This document shows positions 17,614-27,449 of a DNA stretch of 64,000 bases, piece by piece. Position 1 is the stretch's first letter, and each line of letters starts with the position of its first letter. Origin of the DNA: Shewanella psychropiezotolerans (GTDB lineage Bacteria > Pseudomonadota > Gammaproteobacteria > Enterobacterales > Shewanellaceae); assembly GCF_007197555.1 (NCBI RefSeq), contig NZ_CP041614.1, positions 984,001 through 1,048,000 of the forward strand. Reading direction: 5' to 3'. Both the position numbers and the translations under genes were made by a program. The notes under the pieces were generated by a model, which made no database searches, was not told where the DNA came from, and was given only the letters and a program-made list of their open reading frames with translations.

Positions 17614-18447
17614 ATGGCATTGAAAATTCCTACACTCATTTTCACCGTACTGTGTCTCTCCTTAGCGAGTACTTTTAGTGCTAAGGCACTGGATTGGCGT
17701 ATCGCTTTTGGTGGCCACGACATTATAGTCGAGCAAGCCGACTCACATACTTTAGGTGCTGGGGCGACTTTTTCATTGTCTCATCTCACGCAGTCCAATA
17801 TTTTATTGACTGGCTCTGTAGATGTTTTTGTCGATCATGATAAAGATAAGCTAGATCCCGATCATATTCCTATCTGGTTTAGTTCGAATTTTATGGTGAA
17901 GGGCGAGCTATTTCGTCTGTCTCCTGATAGTGCATTTCAATGGGAAGTAGAGGCGAGTAGCAGGCGAAATACTGTCAGTTCAGTTGAGAAACAGCTGAAA
18001 TTGTTTCCTGGTATTGGCTATGAATATGATACAAAAAATTTCTTTGCCGGAGTGAAGGTGGGGGCGGGATACTACTTTCTGGAAATAGATGATGATGTGC
18101 CGAAAATGCGTGGATACGATCGAGGTGATTTCCAAAATAAGACCGGGGCTTATACGCTTGCGGCAGACACTCGATTTTCCTTGGGGTCTTCGTTGGAATT
18201 ATCGGCTAAGATTCAGCATTGGAACGATGGCAGTGAGTGGCTGGAGAATCGTTATAGCATCGCCCTGAATTATGATGCTAATACTTGGGTAGAGGACAGT
18301 GTGTTTGTGGTGAGTGTAGAGCATACCGAATACAATCTCGATCCATATGCAAAAGTGGCTTTAGATGATCCAGATTACTTGCCTATCTTACCTTGGGATA
18401 AAGATACTTTGGTTAGAGTTTATATCGATATGCCCTGGGATTTTTAA
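17614..18447 (+). CDS. Unknown outer-membrane beta-barrel protein
   Basis: A 277-residue protein with a signal peptide (cleavage near AKA-L at ~25) and alternating beta strands rich in aromatic residues (FFAGVKVGAGYYFLEI, LEWIQ-like strand pairs). It ends in Phe (DMPWDF), as outer-membrane barrels do. The mature chain of ~250 residues would make a 10- to 12-strand barrel. I cannot name the family; similar proteins are often annotated as hypothetical in Shewanella. No partner is near: the cyclase gene upstream has its own unit and the flippase gene converges 45 bases after its stop. Confidence 0.55.
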   Translation: MALKIPTLIFTVLCLSLASTFSAKALDWRIAFGGHDIIVEQADSHTLGAGATFSLSHLTQSNILLTGSVDVFVDHDKDKLDPDHIPIWFSSNFMVKGELFRLSPDSAFQWEVEASSRRNTVSSVEKQLKLFPGIGYEYDTKNFFAGVKVGAGYYFLEIDDDVPKMRGYDRGDFQNKTGAYTLAADTRFSLGSSLELSAKIQHWNDGSEWLENRYSIALNYDANTWVEDSVFVVSVEHTEYNLDPYAKVALDDPDYLPILPWDKDTLVRVYIDMPWDF

Positions 18448-18492
18448 TCCCAATATGTGAATATTTTGGAGTTTATCACTAAGCTAGTCTGG

Positions 18493-19779
18493 TTATTTTA
18501 TCTTCTGCTCCATAGGCATATTGCAGTGTTCTCTTCTGTGGATCTGCCTCTCTACCAAGCTCGATAAGATAAACATCAAGAGGTAGCCGGTACCTAGGGC
18601 TAAGATCACCGCCACGACATTGTCAGTAACCTCGCTATAAATATAGTAGCTCACTATCAGTCCACAAATGCCGCTGATTCTGATCATCAAGCTTTGGGTA
18701 AACAAGCCGTGGGCTTTAATAAAAGCTAGCTGATAGGCGTTAAGTATCATGAAGATGAAGAACATGGAAAAGTGCATTAGCACAGGTGCAGCCTGAGTGT
18801 ATTCAGGCGGGAACACCCAAGCGACTATGTCATGGCTGAATAAAAGCATAGTAATGAAGAAACCTGAACCGACTATGGCGGCCAGCTTATAAATCCACTT
18901 TTTTATCTGTTTAATTTGCTGGATGTCAGAATTTCGTACACATACAGCGAGTTCAGGCAATACGAATCGATAGATAGGAAAAACGAACAGCAGTGTCAGA
19001 TAGGTAATCACAGGTCTAACAACCACCTGAAAGTCTCCGAGCTCTTCGATGCTAAAGTGAGCGACTGTGAGTAGCACGGTAATGTAGATCATCAAGATGC
19101 TAGCCCCAGCCTCCAGGGATGCGGTAAAACTTTTTTTCACGAAGCTGACTAGGCTAGAGTCCATATTTACCGAGTCTAAAGGCGTCGTCGCTATCTGTTT
19201 TCGTCGGCTGATAAACATGAAGCCAGCCATGGCGAGAGAGGAGAGCATCATGGAAATGAATAGCGAGGCAATGGCGGCTTGCCCTAACAGATAGAAGCAG
19301 ATAAAGAAGACTAAGATCTGGGCTAAGGGCTCCATCCAAGTCACCTTGTTGGAAATATTGTACATACGATACATGGCTATCTGATTGGTAAAGTAGACCT
19401 TGAACCCCATGCCTAAGATGATACCGACCAAATGGAAGTACTCCACTGGGATATGTAATGTGTGCTTGATATAAGGTAAGACAACTCCCCAGGTGAGCAA
19501 TACCATAGTGATCAGGCTATAACGAAAAATATTGGTTATATCTTTATCATTCTGTGTTTGCGAGTAGCTCACCACCATGGAAGAGCGAAAGCCAGTCATC
19601 AAGATCAGAGACAGTGAGATGATATCTATGCTGGTGTGATACAGAGCCAGATCTTCTTTGGCTACCCATTGTGCCAGCCAAATTTTAAAGCCGAAGCCGA
19701 TAGTTATACTGGCCAAGGTTGCCCAAAGCCCGGCGATAAAAGCAGACTTAACTCGTTCGATAGCTGTTGTTTGCATCAT
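18493..19779 (-). CDS. Oligosaccharide flippase family (Wzx/MATE-like) membrane protein
   Basis: A 428-residue membrane protein with about twelve helices. The opening (FIAGLWATLASITIGFGFKIWLAQ) and the middle (TSIDIISLSLILMTGFRSS) fit the polysaccharide-biosynthesis/flippase branch of the MOP exporter superfamily, which moves lipid-linked sugars across the inner membrane. There is no glycosyltransferase cluster around it, so it is an orphan flippase gene and its substrate is unknown; a role in export of another lipid-linked compound is possible. Confidence 0.75.
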   Translation of the reverse strand: MMQTTAIERVKSAFIAGLWATLASITIGFGFKIWLAQWVAKEDLALYHTSIDIISLSLILMTGFRSSMVVSYSQTQNDKDITNIFRYSLITMVLLTWGVVLPYIKHTLHIPVEYFHLVGIILGMGFKVYFTNQIAMYRMYNISNKVTWMEPLAQILVFFICFYLLGQAAIASLFISMMLSSLAMAGFMFISRRKQIATTPLDSVNMDSSLVSFVKKSFTASLEAGASILMIYITVLLTVAHFSIEELGDFQVVVRPVITYLTLLFVFPIYRFVLPELAVCVRNSDIQQIKQIKKWIYKLAAIVGSGFFITMLLFSHDIVAWVFPPEYTQAAPVLMHFSMFFIFMILNAYQLAFIKAHGLFTQSLMIRISGICGLIVSYYIYSEVTDNVVAVILALGTGYLLMFILSSLVERQIHRREHCNMPMEQKIK

Positions 19780-20027
19780 ACTCCTAGCCGAATGAGGGGA
19801 AAAGGAGAAAGCAAGTTTAAGTATTCAATCGGCAGATTATTCTACCTCGATAATATGCGTCGATATAGTGCAATAAAGTAAAGCTGTGACTTATACTCAT
19901 GGTTGGTCTTATGACAGGGGTTAAGTTGTACCGTCATTATTTTACCCTAGGCTGTTATTCAAACTATCCTTCGAGTTATTTTCGGTATAACCTTCATAAA
20001 TAGTATCCGCTATTTCTAGGTTCAGCC

Positions 20028-21124
20028 TTGTTATCAACTTCTTCCAATAGCCATTATCGATTAAAGATAGCCAGCTTTAATCTGTTTAATTTTATTGCGC
20101 CTCCCGATGCCTTCTATGAATTTGACAATATTTACACTCAGGAACAGTGGCAGAAGAAGCTAAACTGGATTGCTAAGTACCTTAATGAGCACCAGCCTGA
20201 TGTGATAGCTTTTCAGGAGGTGTTTAGTCCTGATGAACTGGAGACCCTCACTAAAGCTTGTGGCCTGGACTACTTTAGCGTGCTGGACTCACCTCAGGTC
20301 ATGGACGATTTTATTTATAGCAAGCCAGTCGTTGCATTGGCTTCTCGTTATCCTATCAAGGAAGCGGTTTCGGTTAGCGCCGATAAAGAGTGGGCGGCGC
20401 AGATGGGGCTAATGAGTGAGTTTGAATTTAGTCGCAAACCGCTTAGGGCTACGGTTGAGTTGCCTAAACTTGGCTTGTGTGATTGTTATGTGGTGCACTT
20501 TAAGTCTAAGCGCGCCCTGTTCGATGCACAGGATATTAAGGTTAATTCCGCTACAAGCTCCTTTAGAAAAAGTACTGCAGGTACTGAACTGAATACCGGC
20601 CAATTACTGGCCATGGAGGCGCTGGGGCGTTGGGGCTCGAGTGTTCAGCGAGGCAGCGAAGCTGCGCTGTTGCGTTATGCCATGGTTGAACGTCGAAGTC
20701 AGACACAAAATCCTATGATATTGATGGGGGATTTTAATGACATGTTGAGCGATGGTGTGCTCGCAGCACTAACCTCAGTCGATACCCGCATCAAACCTCA
20801 AGCTGATATGAGTCAGGGAGCCATGGGGGGGTGGCTCATCAGTTAGGATTTTATCGTTTACAAGATTCCTATGATCTATACCAAGCGAGTCAATATAGTT
20901 TATCGGAACAGGTCAGGCCTGCGACGCATTATTATTTTGCTAAAGGCTCGGTACTGGATTACATCTTGCTCTCGAGTGAGTTTGATGCAAAAAATGATTT
21001 GAGTCTGGCTGAGGTCGGTCGCTACGAAACCTATGACCGCCATTTGATTAACCCCAGCTTCGAGCATGACAGCCAGAGCACAGATCATGCCCCCGTGATG
21101 ATCACTCTTGCTATCAGAGAATGA
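20028..21124 (+). CDS. Endonuclease/exonuclease/phosphatase-family protein, frameshifted
   Basis: The domain opens with IASFNLFNFIAPP (the N-terminal metal-binding Asn), then DVIAFQEVF (the metal-binding Glu), MGDFND (metal Asp), LDYILLS and STDHAPV (the catalytic DH), so all landmarks of this metal-dependent hydrolase fold are present. The pieces are in different frames: the first ends at 20846 and the second starts at 20831, meeting at a run of seven G (20825-20831). One more G gives a continuous ~365-residue protein. The best start I see is a TTG at 20028; no ATG lies near the domain start. Members act as nucleases or phosphodiesterases; the substrate is unknown. The last 49 codons recur immediately downstream (see repeat). 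Confidence 0.8.
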
Positions 21125-21270
21125 GTTTGATGCCAAAAATGATTTGAGTCTGGCTGAGGTCGGCCGCTACGAAATCTATGACCGCCATCTGATCAATCCC
21201 AGCTTCGAACATGACAGCCAGAGCACAGATCATGCTCCTGTGATGATCACCCTTGCTATCAGAGAATGAG
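20977..21270 (+). repeat. Diverged 145-bp direct tandem duplication of a gene 3' end
   Basis: Bases 20977-21125 and 21122-21270 are the same segment, offset by 145. They differ at ten positions. Read in the frame of the gene, nine changes are silent and one is Thr to Ile. The second copy lies after the stop codon, out of frame with the first (145 is not a multiple of three), and it keeps an open frame to its own TGA. Confidence 0.95.
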
Positions 21271-21368
21271 TAAATGCTGCGGTTTTGTTATCGTTTTGAT
21301 AATATGCTTAGAGTTTTTACTAATTGCCTAAATGTGCTCAGTTTTACAGGCTAAAGGAACCGACTCCT

Positions 21369-22694
21369 ATGAAGCAAACTACTTTTTTATCTTCTACTGT
21401 TTCAGTCTTCTTAGGCCTGCTAATCAGTGCTTCCATTTTCGCAGCTCCCGCGGCCAATGTGAAAACATCGGTTAATCGCACCGAATCGGCCAACAGAGTA
21501 AAGGAGAGCTTAGTCTTGCCTTACCTCTTCAGTTCAGAGTCCATGGGATTGAATATCGGTGTCGGCGGCATGCTCAATGGTTACTATCAAGATCATATGA
21601 CCATTGGCGGGACAATATTTGGCGGCGACGTCAGCAAGGCGGCCGGCGGTGGTGTCTGGAACTTCCTGCTGCCGAATACAGAGCGTTTCTATTTAAGTGC
21701 CTACGGTATGATGGGTTACTATCCTAAACAGCGCGCCTATGCTGGTGGCACTCAAGATTTTATTCCCGCCAATACGCCTCTTCCCGGGAGTAATGACTCG
21801 GACAATACTCAGTATCTTGAAGCCGATGGCTCGTCGAATTGGTTCGATATTAAACTTGAATATGCCCTTCCCATAGGAGCTACTGCCGATAAAGGCTCGG
21901 TGAAGTATCAGCTCAAAGATGGCCTGTTAATTTCTGAGCCTAGTGGGGGCGGGGATTGGAATCCTCTGGAGCATGGAGCGACCGTAGTAGTATTGCGTCA
22001 GTTCAATCGTTACCAGAGTTTTGAATTCGAAGAGGGAGAGTCTGATGGTACTATCCACGCTATCGAGCTGGGGATCTTGTATGACAACACCGATTTCTCG
22101 ATTAACCCGTCTAGAGGCAGTAGCCAATATTTCTCTATCTCCCACGATGCCGCCTGGCTCGATTCAGACAATCAGTGGACATTTTTAAACTTAGACATGA
22201 GCAAGTATTTTTCCTTCGGCGAGTCAGATTATGCTCATCAGAGAATTCTGGCGTTAAACTTCTGGACCGGATACTCACCCTCCTGGGAACTGGAGTATGA
22301 CGGTTTAGGTGGTCAGAAAGTGGTGAATAATGCCCCTTATAATGAGGCGGCAACCTTAGGCGGCTTCTATCGCATGCGTGGTTTCGATCAGAATCGTTTC
22401 CATGATAAGGCTGCTATTTACGGCTCAGCAGAATATCGATATACCCTGAAATATAACCCCATAGAAGATGTGAATTGGCTTAAGTTTCTCAAGATTGATT
22501 GGTTTCAACTGGTGGGTTTCGTCGAGGCCGGAAGAGTGGGCGCGCAATATACTGCCAGTGAGCTGTTAACAGATCTTAAATATGATGCCGGCTTCTCTTT
22601 GCGCTTTCTAGCCGCAGGTCTGGTCGTGAGGACTGATATTGCGATTTCAGATGAAGGTAGTAACACTTGGGTGATGGTGGATCATCCGTTCTAA
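21369..22694 (+). CDS. BamA/TamA-type (Omp85) outer-membrane barrel lacking POTRA domains
   Basis: A 441-residue protein starting at the ATG at 21369. Residues 1-23 are a signal peptide (SIFA-A). The rest is a 16-strand-sized barrel with the Omp85 lid motif as RMRGF in GGFYRMRGFDQNRF near residue 340, YGSAEYRY, and GFVEAGRVG near the end. BamA and TamA have N-terminal POTRA repeats; here the barrel begins about 35 residues after the signal, so none are present. It belongs to the short surface-antigen (D15) group of unknown role. It follows the duplicated phosphatase gene end by 98 bases; the end of its coding region is copied into a 45-bp imperfect repeat. Confidence 0.82.
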   Translation: MKQTTFLSSTVSVFLGLLISASIFAAPAANVKTSVNRTESANRVKESLVLPYLFSSESMGLNIGVGGMLNGYYQDHMTIGGTIFGGDVSKAAGGGVWNFLLPNTERFYLSAYGMMGYYPKQRAYAGGTQDFIPANTPLPGSNDSDNTQYLEADGSSNWFDIKLEYALPIGATADKGSVKYQLKDGLLISEPSGGGDWNPLEHGATVVVLRQFNRYQSFEFEEGESDGTIHAIELGILYDNTDFSINPSRGSSQYFSISHDAAWLDSDNQWTFLNLDMSKYFSFGESDYAHQRILALNFWTGYSPSWELEYDGLGGQKVVNNAPYNEAATLGGFYRMRGFDQNRFHDKAAIYGSAEYRYTLKYNPIEDVNWLKFLKIDWFQLVGFVEAGRVGAQYTASELLTDLKYDAGFSLRFLAAGLVVRTDIAISDEGSNTWVMVDHPF

Positions 22695-22769
22695 CTTCAT
22701 TAGCGGTTTTTAGACTAAGCGGGGATCATCCGTGTATATATTTTGTTTAGCGGTTTTTAGACTGAGTAG
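22679..22769 (+). repeat. Imperfect ~45-bp tandem duplication at the end of the barrel gene
   Basis: GGATCATCCG occurs at 22679 and 22723, and TTAGCGGTTTTTAGACT at 22700-22716 and 22747-22763. The two motifs recur in the same order, 44 and 47 bases apart, with small indels between copies. The first copy overlaps the last codons of the barrel gene. Confidence 0.8.
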
Positions 22770-23243
22770 ACCCTGTACGTTTATGTAACATATTAACGAC
22801 CGCCCTAAGTCTTGGGTTATCCCTTTGTTGTTTCTATGTCTATGAAAAGTAGTGAAGTATTGAGTGGAAGATGAAATGAGTTTGTTTGAGTATAAGTATT
22901 GCGGTTTCATCTTGATGGCAACTTAGCGGGTAATTGCTGTTAACGCGAATCTGCTGTGTGATTTTTGTCCTGGTTATGAGTTTTAACTCTTAAATTGGTC
23001 ACATTTTTTATAGGCTAAGGGCGAAAGGCTATCGGTAAAACGCGTACTTGGTGATAAAATAGTCGCATTGAACAGGAACCTGTTCATGATGGACGCTATC
23101 ACATGTATCAGGGAAATGATGTCATCTAATAATGCAGCACTGCATTAACATTTCAATACTAGACTAGCGCGATGAGTCGCTATAAAAGCATTAGTCGATT
23201 CATGCACTTATTTAAGTTCTATGAGACTCTATAAGGATATTTA
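22695..23243. other. 549-bp region upstream of the efflux operon
   Basis: Besides the tandem duplication at its left end and the palindrome at 23069-23086, nothing else stands out. No gene is supported. The efflux operon promoter should lie here; GGCTAAGGGCGAAAG and later AT-rich blocks give no clear consensus. Confidence 0.4.
23069..23086. promoter_or_regulatory. 18-bp palindrome, candidate operator of the efflux operon
   Basis: TGAACAGGAACCTGTTCA has perfect eight-base arms around AA, 158 bases before the FUSC start. It has the size of a site for a dimeric regulator. The regulator is not encoded nearby, so identity is unknown. Confidence 0.45.
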
Positions 23244-25514
23244 ATGCAAGGTAAGGACTCAAGTCAAATTGAGCAATCCAGATGGTCGTGGCTGAATTTT
23301 AGTTTCTGGCTATGGCCCTTTTGCCTGAGCGAGAAATTCAAGTTTGCCTCGAGAGTTGCCTTGAGTCTGACTCTGGCTTATCTCATTCCCATGGCTATGG
23401 GTTGGCCTCAGGCATCGACGGCCGCCACCACTGTGATGTTGATCGCTTCTACCGGCAGTCGCCGCGAGTCTCTCGCCAAGGGTACTTATAGGGTGATTGG
23501 CACCTTGATTGGTGCCGTTATCGGCTTACTGCTGGTGGGGTTCTTCGCTCAAGAGCGCATCCTCTACATGTTAGTGGTCTCTGTGGTGGTCTCACTCATC
23601 TTCTATTTTCGCAATGCCTATAAGAAAGACCCCAGTGTGTTTATGCTCACCGGGGTGATGGTATTGATGATGTCCAATGGCGGCGATGCCAACGGCGCCT
23701 TTATCTATGGTGTTGATCGGGCCTTTATGACGGCATTCGGCGTGGTGGTGTTTACCTTGGTCAGTGTATTCCTGTTTCCGGTCAAGACAGAGCAAAACCT
23801 CAAGGCATTAGCCCATGATCTGAATCGAATACAGGGACAGATTTTTCATCTTCTGACGCATTCTAAGGTGACGCAGGTTCAAGCCGAACCCGCTAAATCA
23901 ATGTCCCTGGAGCGTCCCGAAGAGTCGGCAGAGCAAACAGATGTGTCATCTCTGGTGAAGCAGCTCTTCGCTGCGCAGGGGGCCTTGGATCAGAGGTACA
24001 CTTCAATCAGCGCCGAGTGCAGCGATGTCTCGGCCTATAAGAAGGAGTGGGACCTGGCCCTGCTCTATTATAAGCAGATCTCTGAGTTGCTAATTTTTGT
24101 CGCCGAGTCGGGCTCTCACGGTGTGAAAGAGGGCACAGAGTTAAGGCTAGAGCGCTTTATCACAGATTACGATCAAACTGTCCAAAAGCTAGCGGCACTT
24201 TTTATCGAGTCAGAGCAGGCTTGGGAAGATAAAGAACGCACATGTGAAGTCATCGAGTACAGAGTGACTTTAGATGAAGAAGCGCTAGAAACCTGCACTC
24301 ATCTTGGCAGAGGCAAGGTGCTGACTTTCGCCTACTTGCTCAATCAGCTCCATGAAAAGTTGTCGCGGTTGACGGCGACCATCAGCTGCATAGATTCTGT
24401 GACCGGTAAGGTGGACTTCAGCGAGCGCTTCCCTAAGGCACTCTCTCAGTTTATCTGGTGGGATGCGGAGAATGCCAAGACGGCTATAAAGGTATTCGTT
24501 ACCTATTGGGTCGCGGGACTCATCTGGATCTACTTCAATCCTCCGGGGGGCTACACCTTCGTGGTCTTCTCGGTGATCTACATGTCCCTGCTATCTTTCT
24601 TGCCTGTGCACCCTGTGATGTTGCTGGTGCTGTTCACCTTCGGCTTCCTGTTTGCTGTGCCTGCCTATGTGTTCGTTCTGCCCGGGCTGACTTTAGGTGC
24701 CGAGCTTGGGGTCTTTATTTTCATCTATACCTTCGTCGCCTTCTATCTGTTCAAGGGGCCTGTCACCATATTTTTCCTTATGGGTTTGTTTGTGCTGGGT
24801 ATTGATAACACCATGCATTATAACTTTGCCGTGCTCCTCAGTGTAATGATGATGTTTTATCTGGTGGTCTTGATGATCATCTTATCCTATTACTTTCCCT
24901 TCTCATCGCGCCCGGAACATCTGTTTCTGGTGATGAGAGAGCGCTTCTTCAGACATGCCGCCGGGGTGATCCTTTGCCATCAAACGCTTAAACCTAACGG
25001 CTTACAGCGGCTCAAGACCGATTGGCACCAGATGACCATGAACGTCACTGTGAAGAAATTAACCCTATGGTCGGCAAAAATTAACAATAAGCAGTTTCAG
25101 CAAACAACGCCACAAGCTCTCGCGGCCTTCTGTGCTGCCTGTGAAATGCTCAATAATCATCTGAATATCTTTGTCTCTTCCCAAAGTAAGTTTGCAACCA
25201 ATGAACTGGTGTTACAGGGGCGGCATTCTTTCAAGGATAAGGTGCTGCTGCCCATGACCAAGTCTTTGGCGGGGGGATATAAGCAGGAGGCATCAGACAA
25301 GGTGTTTTTGGGCTATGAGTTGGATTATGAAGCCACAGAGTTGCAGTTGGAAGATTATCTTAATGGTCTCGACCTGTCGCTCTATTCGGCGACGGACATC
25401 TCAGGCTTCTATATCTTCCTCAATTTGAAGAAGAATGTGTTCGATGCCATCAGTCAGTGTCAACGGACGTATGAGGATATCAGTTGGAACAATTTACGAC
25501 AGAAGCGATTTTAG
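23244..25514 (+). CDS. FUSC-family inner-membrane efflux protein (AaeB-like)
   Basis: A 756-residue protein with two blocks of about five to six transmembrane helices (residues ~25-165 and ~410-555) separated by a large soluble domain, the layout of the fusaric-acid resistance/aromatic-acid exporter family. AaeB-type proteins export aromatic carboxylic acids using a membrane fusion partner. It starts with ATG after AAGGATA. It heads a tight six-gene operon: the TolC-type lipoprotein starts 11 bases after its stop, then DUF1656 and HlyD follow, the known FUSC partners, so the complex should span both membranes. The transported compound is unknown. Confidence 0.85.
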   Translation: MQGKDSSQIEQSRWSWLNFSFWLWPFCLSEKFKFASRVALSLTLAYLIPMAMGWPQASTAATTVMLIASTGSRRESLAKGTYRVIGTLIGAVIGLLLVGFFAQERILYMLVVSVVVSLIFYFRNAYKKDPSVFMLTGVMVLMMSNGGDANGAFIYGVDRAFMTAFGVVVFTLVSVFLFPVKTEQNLKALAHDLNRIQGQIFHLLTHSKVTQVQAEPAKSMSLERPEESAEQTDVSSLVKQLFAAQGALDQRYTSISAECSDVSAYKKEWDLALLYYKQISELLIFVAESGSHGVKEGTELRLERFITDYDQTVQKLAALFIESEQAWEDKERTCEVIEYRVTLDEEALETCTHLGRGKVLTFAYLLNQLHEKLSRLTATISCIDSVTGKVDFSERFPKALSQFIWWDAENAKTAIKVFVTYWVAGLIWIYFNPPGGYTFVVFSVIYMSLLSFLPVHPVMLLVLFTFGFLFAVPAYVFVLPGLTLGAELGVFIFIYTFVAFYLFKGPVTIFFLMGLFVLGIDNTMHYNFAVLLSVMMMFYLVVLMIILSYYFPFSSRPEHLFLVMRERFFRHAAGVILCHQTLKPNGLQRLKTDWHQMTMNVTVKKLTLWSAKINNKQFQQTTPQALAAFCAACEMLNNHLNIFVSSQSKFATNELVLQGRHSFKDKVLLPMTKSLAGGYKQEASDKVFLGYELDYEATELQLEDYLNGLDLSLYSATDISGFYIFLNLKKNVFDAISQCQRTYEDISWNNLRQKRF

Positions 25515-25524
25515 GAGAGTGGCA

Positions 25525-27215
25525 ATGTTAAATAAGTACGTCAAAACCTGTCTGGTGATGATGCCATTGCTTGGGCTCTCGGCGTGTACCACTCTGGGAC
25601 CAGACTTTCAGCCTCTTGAGGCGAAGAAGTTACCCGACAGTTGGAAAAATTCTGCCTCAGACTCTGATTCTAAGAGTGATTCTAAGAGTGATTCTGAGAG
25701 TGAGCTTGAACAGACAATGCAAGCATCTGCTCAGTGGTGGAAGCAGTTTAATGATCCGACCCTAAATCTTCTGGTGGAGCGATCCAATACCCAAAATCTG
25801 GATATCGAGGCCGCGGGCCTACGTATCTTGCAGGCGAGAATGATCTTGGGGATCAGTGATTCACTCAACTATCCACAGGTGCAGGTGGCATCGGGTAGCT
25901 TGGCGAAAGTGTATCGCAACGAGAGCTCGCTCAATAGCGCGGCTCTGTCATTCGATGCAGGGTGGGAGATGGACATCTGGGGCAAATATGCTCGGGGCGT
26001 CGAGGCCTCTGAAGCGACGCTCTATGCCAGCATCGCCTCATACAATGATATTGCCGTGACCATCACATCGGAAGTGGCACGTAATTATATTAACTTCAGA
26101 ACCTTTCAGGAGAGAGTGCTGCTCTCCAGGAGAAACATTCAGATCCAGCAGCGTGTGGTACATATCACTCAGGTGCAGTATGACTCGGGCAATGTCACCG
26201 AGCTCGATGTGCAGCAGGCCAAGAGTCAGCTTTACACCACTAAGGCGGCGCTGCCTTCACTTAAATTGGGCATGATGCAGGCGAGAAATGCTCTCGCCGT
26301 GTTACTCGGTGTTATGCCTGGTGAGATAGTGCCCATGCTGGAGTCGGAGCAGCTCAAGGCTAAGGTCGATGCCTACAATATCGAGTATGGCAGGGCAGAT
26401 ACCAAGCGCACCATGACTGATGAAAATACCGAATCTATCGTGCCTACGCCGCCCATGCTCGATGCCAGTATCGATGCTTCCCTGGTGATGAGACGTCCTG
26501 ATCTTCAGGTCGCCGAGTTACTGGCCCATGCCCAGAGTGCCAAGATAGGCTCGGCCGAGGCGGCCCTCTATCCCAGCTTTTCCCTGTTCGGCTCAATAGG
26601 GATCAACAGCAATACCCCAGCGGTAGCAGTTTCAGTTTTAGCGATTCGCTGACGCTCTCCGCCGGCCCCTCATTTTCTTGGAATATTTTCCAATATGGCC
26701 GGATTAAGAACAATGTCCGCCTGGAGGATGCCCGCTTGCAAGAGGCGCTCACCAACTACAACAAAAAGGTGTTGTTGGCGGTACAAGAGGTGAGTGGCGC
26801 TCTGGAATCCTATTCCCTGTATCGGGAGCAGAAGGCGCTGAGAATGAGTTCGGTTAATGCCTCGGTTCGGGCGTTTAATATCTCCATGACCCAGTATGAG
26901 AATGGCCAGATAGGCTTCGAGCGACTCCTGAACTCGGTAGAAAAGATGACCCGTAGCGAAGACAGTTATGCCCAGATCAAGGGCAATGTGGCCAATCAAG
27001 TTGTGGCGCTCTATAAATCCCTAGGCGGTGGCTGGCAGATAAATAATGGCAAGGCTTTTATCAGCGATGCAACTAGAGAGCTGATGAGGCAGAGAACCGA
27101 TTGGGGAGATGTTTTAGATGAACCTCAATTATTACCTGTGCTGGGAAACAAACCGGCGGTTGCGGATATTCAACAGACTAGCGCTCAGCTTTCGATTAAA
27201 GGAGGGAATGAGTGA
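25525..27215 (+). CDS. NodT/TolC-type outer-membrane efflux lipoprotein, frameshifted
   Basis: Start ATG at 25525 with AGGAG (the SD overlaps the end of the FUSC gene). The lipobox LSAC at ~residue 18 makes it an RND/FUSC-type outer-membrane factor lipoprotein. Two repeat halves follow (DAGWEMDIWGKYARG and FSWNIFQYGRIKNN mark the paired motifs of the family). Bases 26615-26618 are CCCC; the first part ends at 26652 and the second part runs in another frame, and one added C gives a smooth Thr-Pro-Ser-Gly-Ser-Ser-Ser join. Repaired length is ~563 residues. A 12-bp repeat encodes a Ser/Asp-rich stretch after the lipobox. It belongs to the FUSC operon and would form the exit duct. Confidence 0.82.
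25666..25701 (+). repeat. 12-bp in-frame tandem repeat (GATTCTAAGAGT)x3
   Basis: Two identical units and a third with one change encode (Asp-Ser-Lys/Glu-Ser) repeats in the linker after the lipobox of the outer-membrane efflux lipoprotein. Unit length divides by three, so copy changes keep the frame. Confidence 0.85.
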
Positions 27216-27424
27216 TGGATCTCCCCCATGAACTCGCTGCGGGAGATGTTTATTTCTCGCCCCTGTTACTGGTACTGGTGGTGGCGACAATCGCCAGCTG
27301 GATAACGGTAGCCCTGTTAAATAAGACGAGGTTGTCGCGTTTCATTGCGTTTCCCTCGATGACCTTTATGGCGATAACCTTGTTCTACGTTATCGGCATA
27401 GATAGTTTCTTTTTACGCTTCTAA
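27215..27424 (+). CDS. DUF1656 (AaeX-like) small membrane protein
   Basis: Sixty-nine residues with two transmembrane helices (LLLVLVVATIASWITVALL and MTFMAITLFYVIGI). This is the small inner-membrane component seen with FUSC/HlyD pairs. Its ATG at 27215 overlaps the preceding TGA by one base, with GGAGGG upstream. Role: probably stabilises or completes the FUSC complex; its exact function is unknown in any system I recall. Confidence 0.8.
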   Translation: MDLPHELAAGDVYFSPLLLVLVVATIASWITVALLNKTRLSRFIAFPSMTFMAITLFYVIGIDSFFLRF

Positions 27425-27449
27425 ATGGACCTTCGAACAAGTGAATAAG

